This document shows positions 22,321-29,141 of a stretch of 64,000 bases of DNA, piece by piece. The stretch comes from Leucobacter chromiireducens subsp. chromiireducens (GTDB lineage: Bacteria; Actinomycetota; Actinomycetes; Actinomycetales; Microbacteriaceae): contig NZ_QYAD01000004.1 in the NCBI RefSeq assembly GCF_016758255.1, positions 124,001 to 188,000 of the forward strand. The letters run 5' to 3'. Below the pieces are notes generated by a model. The model had not been told where the DNA came from and searched no databases. It was given only the letters and a program-made list of their open reading frames with translations. A program made the position numbers and the translations under genes. Within the stretch, counting starts at the first letter, position 1, and each line of letters starts with the position of its first letter.

Positions 22321-22761
22321 CAGTGTAGCGCAGCACACCGCGCATACCCTGAACGCCCGGCGAACAGCGCGTTTCGATGCACCACGCTCCCCAAAACAAC
22401 CCCATAGGTAACGAAAACATAACAACCGAAGAAAGATGAAACACCTGATCAGCCCGAACTTGAGCAGGGATATCTCCACGATCACGCACCGCGATCCCTT
22501 GCGCATACACGCAATCCATTGTTAGCGTCGAAGGCAGCGTTGAGTGCGATTTGGCACTGGCGCGCCGCCCTGCCGTCAGGAGCATCGTCGAGAGTCGACG
22601 AACTGCACGAGCAATGTGGCGCCCGTCAAATTCCGCCCCGCAATAGAGATCTGGCCATCGAGTGGCCGCCCGCTCCACAGCGCCTTCGACGAAGCGCTTC
22701 TGCAGCGACTCCGTCGGCGACCCTCTGAGTCCGTGCCAAGAGATTATTCGAGGAGTACTGA
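22321..22761. other. 440-bp non-coding divergent region between ileS leader and proV
   Basis: No convincing gene. It should carry the ileS promoter (minus, near 22327) and the proV promoter (plus). A comparatively AT-rich tract is at 22390-22445. A small dyad CGTCGA-GAG-TCGACG lies at 22586-22600, downstream of the best proV promoter candidate, and could be an operator. Short reading frames here have no recognisable protein content. Confidence 0.5.
22499..22528 (+). promoter_or_regulatory. Candidate proV promoter
   Basis: TTGCGC (22499-22504), 18-nt spacer and TAGCGT (22523-22528). It would give a 5' leader of about 225 nt before the GTG at 22762. The match is modest and other sites are possible. 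Confidence 0.3.
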
Positions 22762-24117
22762 GTGACCCGAACAACTGAACAGTCCGCTTCGGCGGGCACC
22801 CCGGGGGAACCTACGGGAACGCCACCCGCCATCGAAGTGGCACACGCATACAAAGTCTTTGGCCGTCGCCCGCGCGAGGTCGTGAAGCGTCTTCAGCGCG
22901 GCGCGAGCCGCGAGGAGCTCCGCAGCCAGGGAACGGCCGCGGTCATCGACGCAACCTTCGACGTCAAGCCCGGCGAAATCTTCGTCGTCATGGGGCTCTC
23001 CGGCTCGGGCAAGTCGACCCTCATCCGCATGCTGAACGGCCTCAACGACACGACCGACGGTTCCATCCGCGTCTTCGGCACCGAGGTCGCGGGTCTCGCG
23101 CCTGCCGATCTCCGCGCGCTCCGACGCGACCGCATGTCGATGGTGTTTCAGCACTTCGCCCTACTCCCCCACCGCAGTGTGCTCGACAACGTGGCGTACG
23201 GACTCGAGCTCCAGGGCGTCGGGCTCGCCGAACGCCGGGAACGGGCCAGTCACTGGCTCGAGCGTGTTGGTCTTGCTGGCTGGGAGGAGCGGCTGCCCGG
23301 AGAGCTCTCCGGCGGCATGCAGCAGCGCGTCGGCATTGCGCGCGCGTTCGCCACAGACACCGACATTCTGCTGATGGACGAGGCTTTCTCCGCGCTCGAC
23401 CCGCTGATTCGGCGCGAGATGCAGGAGCAGCTCGTGGAGCTGCAGCAGGAGCTCAAGAAGACGATCGTGTTTATCACCCATGATCTGAACGAGGCCATGT
23501 TCCTCGGCGACCGCATCGCGGTGATGCGCGACGGACGCATCGTCCAGGTGGGCACCCCGAACGACATCCTCACCGACCCGGCGAACGACTACGTCGCGCA
23601 GTTTGTGCAGGACGTCGACCGGGCGCGTGTGCTCACCGCCGGCGATGTCATGGAACCGCCGCGCGCGGTGGTTCCCGGTTCGGCCGGTCCCCGCACGGCA
23701 CTGCGCACGATGCGCGATCTGCAGACTTCCGCCTGCTTCGTGACGACCGGCGCGCGTACCTTGCTCGGCGTCGTTCGCGACAAGGACGTGCTGCGTCAGG
23801 TGCGCGAGGGTGGCACCGACCTCACCGCTGTGCTGCGCCCCACCCCCTCGGTGGTGCGTGCCGATCAGGTGATCTCCGAGCTGTTCGAGCTCGCAGTGGA
23901 GAGCCCACTGCCCGTTGCCGTGATCGACGATGAGGATCGCCTCATCGGGGTTGTGCCGCGCGTCACGCTGCTCGCAGCGCTCACGGACCTCCCGCCCGTC
24001 ACCACGGAAATCCCGATCATCGAGCCCACGCTGACCGTGCCATCGGCCACAATCACCGAGACCCTCGCCGAAAGCGCGGCCGAGTCACTCGCACCCCGAA
24101 CGGAGGAGGCACTGTGA
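22762..24117 (+). CDS. proV: Glycine betaine/proline ABC transporter, ATP-binding protein
   Basis: 451 aa. The ABC domain has Walker [11 protein letters not shown]-loop MVFQHFALLPHRSVLDNVAYGLELQGV, signature LSGGMQQRVGIARAFA and Walker B DILLMDEAFSALDPLIR, the ProV/OpuAA pattern. A C-terminal tandem CBS module follows (TAGDVMEPPRAVVPGSAG to IDDEDRLIGVVPRVTLL), which in OpuA senses ionic strength. GTG 22762 has GAGG upstream. The 3' end overlaps proW by 4 bp. Confidence 0.93.
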   Translation: MTRTTEQSASAGTPGEPTGTPPAIEVAHAYKVFGRRPREVVKRLQRGASREELRSQGTAAVIDATFDVKPGEIFVVMGLSGSGKSTLIRMLNGLNDTTDGSIRVFGTEVAGLAPADLRALRRDRMSMVFQHFALLPHRSVLDNVAYGLELQGVGLAERRERASHWLERVGLAGWEERLPGELSGGMQQRVGIARAFATDTDILLMDEAFSALDPLIRREMQEQLVELQQELKKTIVFITHDLNEAMFLGDRIAVMRDGRIVQVGTPNDILTDPANDYVAQFVQDVDRARVLTAGDVMEPPRAVVPGSAGPRTALRTMRDLQTSACFVTTGARTLLGVVRDKDVLRQVREGGTDLTAVLRPTPSVVRADQVISELFELAVESPLPVAVIDDEDRLIGVVPRVTLLAALTDLPPVTTEIPIIEPTLTVPSATITETLAESAAESLAPRTEEAL

Positions 24118-25094
24118 CCCTCACCACCACTTCGATTGCTCTGAGTGCGGCACCCGAGTGGTTCCGCCTGCCCGTTGGCGAGTGGGCCGAAGCGGCGCTC
24201 GACTGGATCAAGGTCGCTTTCAAGGGCTTCCTTGACGTTGTCGGCTTCGTGATGAGCTGGCTGGTCGAAACTCTGTCGGACGGCCTGCTCGCGGTGCCGT
24301 TCCTGCTGCTCATCGTGATTTTCGCCCTGATCGGGTGGACCGTGCGCTCGTGGCGGTTCGGGCTCGGCACGATCATCACGCTGCTTCTCATCGTCGCGAT
24401 GGATCAGTGGGAGAACGCGATGTACACGCTCGCGCTCGTGCTCATCGCGACGCTCGTCGCGGTTGCGCTCGCGGTCCCGCTCGGCATTTGGGCCGCGCGG
24501 AACGATCGTGTCAGCGCAGTGCTGAAGCCTGTGCTCGACTTCATGCAGACCATGCCGGCCTTTGTGTACCTGATCCCCGCCGTGATCTTCTTCACGATCG
24601 GCTTCGCGCCGGGCGTCTTCGCCACGGTAATCTTCGCACTGCCGCCGGGCGTCCGCTTCACCGAGCTCGGAATTCGCGGCGTGGACAGTGAGACCGTCGA
24701 AGCGGGCTACGCCTTCGGTGCGACTCCCGGAGCGATCCTGCGCGGGATCCAGCTGCCCCTTGCCATGCCGACGATTATGGCGGGCATCAACCAGGTGATC
24801 ATGCTCGCCCTCTCGATGGCCGTGGTCGCTGGTATGGCCGGCGCGAACGGGCTTGGCAAGGAAGTCATTGCGTCGATCTCCACGCTCAACGTCAGCCAGG
24901 GCGTTGAGGCTGGACTCAGCGTGGTGCTCCTCGCAGTGTTCCTCGATCGCGTGACCGCCTCGCTCGGAACGCCTAGCCAGTACCCGGCTTCGCTGCGGGC
25001 AACGCTTCGCCGGAAGCGGGGCGTGAGCTCGACCGGAAAGGCTGCCGCATCCGCAACACCCGCAGCGCCGCGTCCGGCGGCCTCCCCCGCCTAA
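24114..25094 (+). CDS. proW: Glycine betaine/proline ABC transporter, permease
   Basis: 326 aa with about seven hydrophobic helices. The binding-protein-dependent permease loop is GVRFTELGIRGVDSETVEAGYAFGATPGAILRGIQLPLAMPTIMAG, the EAA motif that docks on the ATPase. MQTMPAFVYLIPAVIFF is characteristic of ProW/OpuAB. The GTG start lies in GTGA overlap with proV. The Ala/Pro-rich C-terminal tail is not conserved. Confidence 0.93.
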   Translation: MTLTTTSIALSAAPEWFRLPVGEWAEAALDWIKVAFKGFLDVVGFVMSWLVETLSDGLLAVPFLLLIVIFALIGWTVRSWRFGLGTIITLLLIVAMDQWENAMYTLALVLIATLVAVALAVPLGIWAARNDRVSAVLKPVLDFMQTMPAFVYLIPAVIFFTIGFAPGVFATVIFALPPGVRFTELGIRGVDSETVEAGYAFGATPGAILRGIQLPLAMPTIMAGINQVIMLALSMAVVAGMAGANGLGKEVIASISTLNVSQGVEAGLSVVLLAVFLDRVTASLGTPSQYPASLRATLRRKRGVSSTGKAAASATPAAPRPAASPA

Positions 25095-25180
25095 CAGCAC
25101 ACAAACCTGCACGACCCCGAGGCCTCGGCCTCGAACTCCAGACGATCCGCGCTCTGCGCGGGCAGAAAGGAAGACGCACG

Positions 25181-26092
25181 ATGAAGATGAACAAGCGCAC
25201 CCTCACCGGAGTAGTCGCGCTCGGCGCAGCCGCAGCACTTGCGCTCACGGGCTGCAGCTCGAATGGGAACGGCGGCTCCGACGCCGGCGGCGACGCAGAC
25301 AAGACCATCACCCTCGGGTTCCTCCCGTCGTGGACCGATGGTCTGAGCACTGCATACCTCCTCGAGAACCAGCTTGAGCAGCTGGGCTACGAGGTGAAGA
25401 TGGAAGAGCTCACTGAGGCAGCCGTCCTGTACACCGGTCTAGCCTCGGGCGACATCGACATCTACCCCTCGGCGTGGTCGGAGAAGACACACACGAAGTA
25501 CATGGAGAAGTACGGCGACGACATCGAGGATCTCGGCGCGTACTACGACAACGCAGTGCTCACGCTCGCGGTTCCCGACTACGTGGATATCGACTCGATC
25601 GAGGACCTGAAGGGGAATGCCTCGCGTTTCGACGGCAAGATCATCGGTATTGAGCCGAGCGCGGGTCTCACCGAGCAGACCCAGACCGTGGTGATGCCCG
25701 AGTACGGGCTTGACTCGGAGTACGAGCTCGTGACGTCGTCCACCGCAACCATGCTCGCGACGCTGAAGGACAAGATCGATCGCAAGGAAGACGTCGTGGT
25801 GACGCTCTGGCGCCCGTTCTGGGCGAACGACGCGTTCCCGGTAAAGGACCTCAAGGATCCCAAGCAGGCGATGGGTGAGCCCGAGGCACTGCACTTCCTC
25901 GCCACGAAGGGTTTCTCCGAGAAGTACCCGGACGCTGCTGAGCTGATCGAGGGCATCGAGCTCGACGACGCAGAGTACGGCGCGCTCGAAGACCTCGTCG
26001 TGAATGAGTACGGCAAGGGCAAGGAGCCCGAGGCGATCACCGAATGGCTCGGGAAGTTCCCCGATGCATTCAGCACGGAACTGACGAAGTAG
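25181..26092 (+). CDS. proX: Glycine betaine/proline ABC transporter, substrate-binding lipoprotein
   Basis: 303 aa. Lipoprotein signal with the lipobox LALTGC (Cys25) anchors it outside the membrane. The mature OpuAC-type domain begins KTITLGFLPSWTDGLSTAYL and includes ASGDIDIYPSAWSEKTH and VVTLWRPFWANDAFPVKDLKDPK, typical of quaternary-amine binders. AAAGGAA precedes the ATG. The 86-bp gap to proW is longer than the proV-proW overlap. Two hairpins follow the stop. Confidence 0.93.
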   Translation: MKMNKRTLTGVVALGAAAALALTGCSSNGNGGSDAGGDADKTITLGFLPSWTDGLSTAYLLENQLEQLGYEVKMEELTEAAVLYTGLASGDIDIYPSAWSEKTHTKYMEKYGDDIEDLGAYYDNAVLTLAVPDYVDIDSIEDLKGNASRFDGKIIGIEPSAGLTEQTQTVVMPEYGLDSEYELVTSSTATMLATLKDKIDRKEDVVVTLWRPFWANDAFPVKDLKDPKQAMGEPEALHFLATKGFSEKYPDAAELIEGIELDDAEYGALEDLVVNEYGKGKEPEAITEWLGKFPDAFSTELTK

Positions 26093-26107
26093 CCTGACTC
26101 GCGTGGA

Positions 26108-26183
26108 CGGGATCCAGCGATCCCGCCCACCGCAGTCACGCAAGTCGACGGCGGCTCGTCCCCTGGTGGGGCGGGCCGCCGTC
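26108..26183 (+). terminator. Two hairpins ending the proVWX operon
   Basis: CGGGATC-CAGC-GATCCCG (26108-26125) is flanked by GTGG/CCAC, extending the stem. A larger stem GACGGCGGC/GCCGCCGTC (26147-26155 with 26175-26183) encloses CCCC/GGGG. Neither has a U-tract. The second ends 3 bp before the -10 of the next transcript. Confidence 0.65.
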
Positions 26184-26186
26184 GCG

Positions 26187-26192
26187 TAGGCT
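26187..26192 (+). promoter_or_regulatory. -10 box for a leaderless leader-peptide transcript
   Basis: TAGGCT is a good actinobacterial -10 and lies 6 nt before the ATG at 26199, so the mRNA should begin with the start codon of the short peptide. The -35 region falls in the preceding terminator stem and is not recognisable. Confidence 0.5.
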
Positions 26193-26198
26193 GCAGCT

Positions 26199-26222
26199 AT
26201 GCGCGTGTTCTTCTTCATCTAA
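26199..26222 (+). CDS. Seven-residue leader peptide MRVFFFI
   Basis: ATG CGC GTG TTC TTC TTC ATC TAA: a very short, Phe-rich open frame about 130 bp ahead of an ABC-F-type gene. Ribosome-protection ABC-F and methylase genes in other bacteria are commonly controlled by such peptides, where drug-stalled ribosomes refold the leader RNA. Here the predicted leaderless start, the run of three Phe codons and downstream complementary segments fit that model. That it is translated and regulatory is inference; the gene it would control is now broken. Confidence 0.45.
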   Translation: MRVFFFI

Positions 26223-26225
26223 GGC

Positions 26226-26348
26226 TGTCCTCTTCCGCATCGGCCCAGCTGAGTTTCGCGGATGAAGTTTTCGACGCCCGAAGCGCTGTCCTGCGCACCC
26301 GTTTCTGCACGGTGCGTTGTGTGGGGACGGCGCGTACCGCAGAAGGAC
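26226..26348 (+). promoter_or_regulatory. Possible attenuator between leader peptide and ABC-F gene
   Basis: CGCACC (26294-26299) pairs with GGTGCG (26311-26316), and GTCC (26288-26291) with GGAC (26325-26328), giving a two-part hairpin. The GTCCT segments at 26226-26230 and 26288-26292 can both pair with AGGAC of the ribosome-binding site at 26344-26348, so alternative structures could hide or expose it. Judged by eye only; no folding was computed. Confidence 0.35.
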
Positions 26349-26352
26349 CACC

Positions 26353-26835
26353 ATGACCCGCAATTCGTCGACCCCTCACGTCAGCACCCGCATCACTGCG
26401 CACAACGTCACGCTGCGCCGTGGTGGACGCACCCTGCTCAGCGATCTCACGCTGACAATCAGCACGAGCAGCCGCCTCGCCATCGTCGGCGAGAACGGTC
26501 GCGGCAAATCTACGCTACGCTGCGGCGCTCGAGGACGCGGTGCGACTCGACGCGTGGGACGCGGAGCGTCGTGTGACGAAGATGCTCGAGGCGCTCGGCG
26601 CGGAGACGGAGTTCGCACGCCCCCTGGCCGAGCTATCGGTGGGCCAGCGGTACCGCGTCCGGCTCGCCTGCGTTCTCGGCGGCGACGCCGAGCTCCTCCT
26701 CCTTGACGAGCCAACGAATCATCTGGATGCGGCGGGAATCGCGGCACTCTCAGCGTCCCTCACCTCGCGACCGGGCGGCTTCGCGCTCGTCAGCTCATGC
26801 GCCACTCCCTCACGCACGGCGGAGCTCGCTGATGT
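26353..26835 (+). pseudogene. Degraded ABC-F family ATPase (ribosome-protection/EttA-like type)
   Basis: From ATG 26353 (AGAAGGA upstream) the frame gives ITAHNVTLRRGGRTLLSDLTL and the Walker [11 protein letters not shown], then loses sense. The other frame immediately resumes ABC-F sequence, [18 protein letters not shown], followed by the signature [21 protein letters not shown] and [20 protein letters not shown]. The stretch between Walker A and the helical region is missing and the frame has shifted; the second ABC half is lost entirely, ending where the next gene starts. The junction lies in a tandem TACGC repeat (26511-26520). No functional protein is expected. Confidence 0.8.
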
Positions 26836-28510
26836 CGGCCGTGATCGTCCACGCAGACAACGCGACGGTGCGCTTCGGCAAGCAGCACGCGCTCACCGAC
26901 TTCACCGGCATGTTTCAGCCAGCGACGATCTCCGCAGTGATCGGCGGGGACGGTGCAGGCAAGTCCACCCTTTTGCGCGCACTCTCCGGGCGGCTGCCAC
27001 TCACGAGTGGTCAGTTCCGTGGCCTCACTTCGCACCGAGCAGACATTGGCGTACAGCCGGCGGACGCCGGTGTGTGGCGCTCGCTGTCGGTTGCCGAAAA
27101 CCTCGAGTTCGTCGCGCACACGTATCGGATCCCCGCCTCCACCGCCCGTGCCCGCGAGGAGATACTGCTTGAGCGCGCCGGCCTGCAACAGGTGCGCGAC
27201 CGGCTTGCGGGCGCCCTTTCCGGCGGCATGCGTCGGAAGCTCGGCGTCCTCCTCGCCACCCTGCACGAGCCGAGCCTGGTGCTGCTCGATGAGCCGACGA
27301 CCGGTGTCGATCCGCTCAGCCGGTCGGAACTCTGGGCGCTCATCGAGCGCGTCGCAGCCGAAGGCGCGACCGTGGTGTTCGCCACAAGCTACCTGGACGA
27401 GGCGGAGCGCGCCTCGCAGCTGCACTTTCTGGCTGACGGCCGGGTACTCGCTGAGGGCACAGCGACCGATGTGAGTGCGCGTGCTCCCGGGGCGCTCTGG
27501 GAGGCCACAGCCCCCTCGTCGCTCCCGCGAGGCGCGGAGCTCGAGAACGATACCTGGCGGCGCGGTCATTCAATCTACCGCTGGACCCGCGAGGCGAGCG
27601 CCCCACCCCCGGCAGGCTTTCAGCGAGCACAACCGGACCTCGAGAACGCGAGCATCGCGCTGCTCCTGAGCGCGGAAGACCGCGCGGCCGCCCGAGGAGA
27701 GGGCGTCGTCGCCGTGCCGCAGCTCATCCCCGCGCCGGTCGTGGAACGCGACGGATCGCTGCTCGTCGAGGTGCGCGGCATCGTGCAGCGGTTCGGCAGC
27801 TTCACCGCGCTCGACGGGGTGTCGCTCTCCGTCGCACCCGGCGAAATCGTCGGCCTGTTGGGCGGCAACGGCGCAGGCAAAACCACCCTCATGCGCGTGT
27901 TGTTGGGGCTCGAGACCCGAGCGCGGGTGAGGTGACCCTCTGTGGCGGCCTGCCCAGCCTCCCGCGCCGCCGACGCCTCGGTTATGTCGCGCAAGGCCTC
28001 GGGATGTACCCCCTCCTCTCTGCGACCGCCAACCTGCAGTTCGTCGCGTCCGTGCAGGGCTGCCCGATCCCAGACCCGCTGGCGACCTGGGCCGCACAAT
28101 GGGGCACCACACCTGTCACCGAGCTGCCACTCGGCACCCGCCGGCTCCTCGGGTGCGCTGCCGCGTCACTGCATGAGCCTGAGCTCCTCGTACTTGACGA
28201 GCCCACCTCCGGTATGGACGCACTCTCGCGCACTCGCCTCTGGAAGGAGCTGCATCACCGCGCTGATCCTGGCACCGGAATCCTCGTCAGCACGCACTAC
28301 ATGCAAGAGGCGGCGCAGTGCGATCGCCTCGTGATCCTCGCCGAAGGTCGAGTCGCGGCGGAACTGACGGATGCACCCGCCAACATTGAGGAAGCCATCC
28401 TGCTCGCGGCTCGAAACAGGCCACCCGGCCAAGCCGCAGGTCACAGCTCGGCCACGGCCCGCTCCCGCCCGTTCCCCGGCAACCACGCGGCTGGCACAAT
28501 GCTGCCATGA
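26832..28510 (+). pseudogene. Tandem-domain ABC transporter ATPase split by a frameshift
   Basis: ATG 26832 opens a drug-efflux-type ABC ATPase. Domain 1 is complete: Walker [12 protein letters not shown], signature LSGGMRRKLGVLLATL, Walker B LVLLDEPTTGVDPLSR. Domain 2 begins FTALDGVSLSVAPGEIVGLLGGNGAGKTTLMRVLLGLE, then the frame ends at TGA 27935. The -1/+2 frame from 27932 continues it: RLGYVAQGLGMYPLLSATANL (Q-loop), a degenerate signature ELPLGTRRLLG, and ELLVLDEPTSGMDALS. One missing base near 27913-27920 explains this. The break reads GTGA, so coupled translation of a split protein is not excluded. No permease gene accompanies it. Confidence 0.75.
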
Positions 28511-28992
28511 GCACCGAAGACTCTCGCTTCGATTCCCCGACCCTCTCCGAACGCGACGCACAACACCTCGCGGCGGTGCGCGAAACCGTGCACATGGACG
28601 CGATACCCGGCCTCTACGACCGCGCGTTCCCGCTGATCTTTGCCACGCTCGACTCGGCGGGGCTCGCGCCGGGCGGTGCACCGCTCGGGGTGGTGCATGG
28701 CGAACCCGGCACCACGATCGATCTCTCGGTCGCAGTGCCGGTGGCCGCACCGTTCACCCCGGACGGTGACGGCGAGGTCCACGGCGAGACCCTGCCTGCG
28801 GGCACCGTCGCAACACTCCTCGTACGCGGCGACTACAACGGCCTCACCGATGCGTACGCGTTCCTCTTCGATTGGATCGCCGAGGCCGGCCACACCCCCT
28901 CCGGAGTCGCATGGGAGCAGTACCTGACCGAGCCCGAACCGGGTGGCGATCCCGCACTGAATGAAACACTGCTTGGGGTGCACCTGGCCTGA
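28507..28992 (+). CDS. GyrI-like (AraC effector-binding-type) small-molecule-binding protein
   Basis: 161 aa. Two halves of the GyrI-like/SHV fold are visible: FPLIFATLDSAGLAPGGAPLGVVHGEPGTTIDLSVAVPVAAPF and TLPAGTVATLLVRGDYNGLTDAYAFLFDWIAEAGHTPSGVAWEQYLTEP. Such stand-alone domains bind hydrophobic compounds, and some hydrolyse or sequester drugs. Its ATG overlaps the stop of the split ABC ATPase (ATGA), implying a former operon with the transporter. Confidence 0.82.
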   Translation: MSTEDSRFDSPTLSERDAQHLAAVRETVHMDAIPGLYDRAFPLIFATLDSAGLAPGGAPLGVVHGEPGTTIDLSVAVPVAAPFTPDGDGEVHGETLPAGTVATLLVRGDYNGLTDAYAFLFDWIAEAGHTPSGVAWEQYLTEPEPGGDPALNETLLGVHLA

Positions 28993-29005
28993 GCTGCTGG
29001 CCGGG

Positions 29006-29011
29006 TAGACT
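29006..29011 (+). promoter_or_regulatory. Candidate -10 for valS
   Basis: TAGACT, predicting a start near 29018 and a leader of about 120 nt. A hairpin GGTGCC-N11-GGCACC (29013-29035) begins just downstream. No T-box core (GGTGG-N-ACCGCG) is present, unlike ileS. Confidence 0.35.
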
Positions 29012-29141
29012 AGGTGCCGTAAACCATCAGGCACCAGGGCGTTTGCGGTGACACGCACGCAGCCCGACGACGCGGTGCCGCCCACATCGAGCCCGACCGT
29101 GCGAGACACCTCGCCGCGCGTCGAGAACGGAGCCCCCTGGT

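Noticed and set aside
28995-29141. T-box before valS
   Set aside because: No GGTGG-N-ACCGCG core or specifier stem was found; only a short hairpin.
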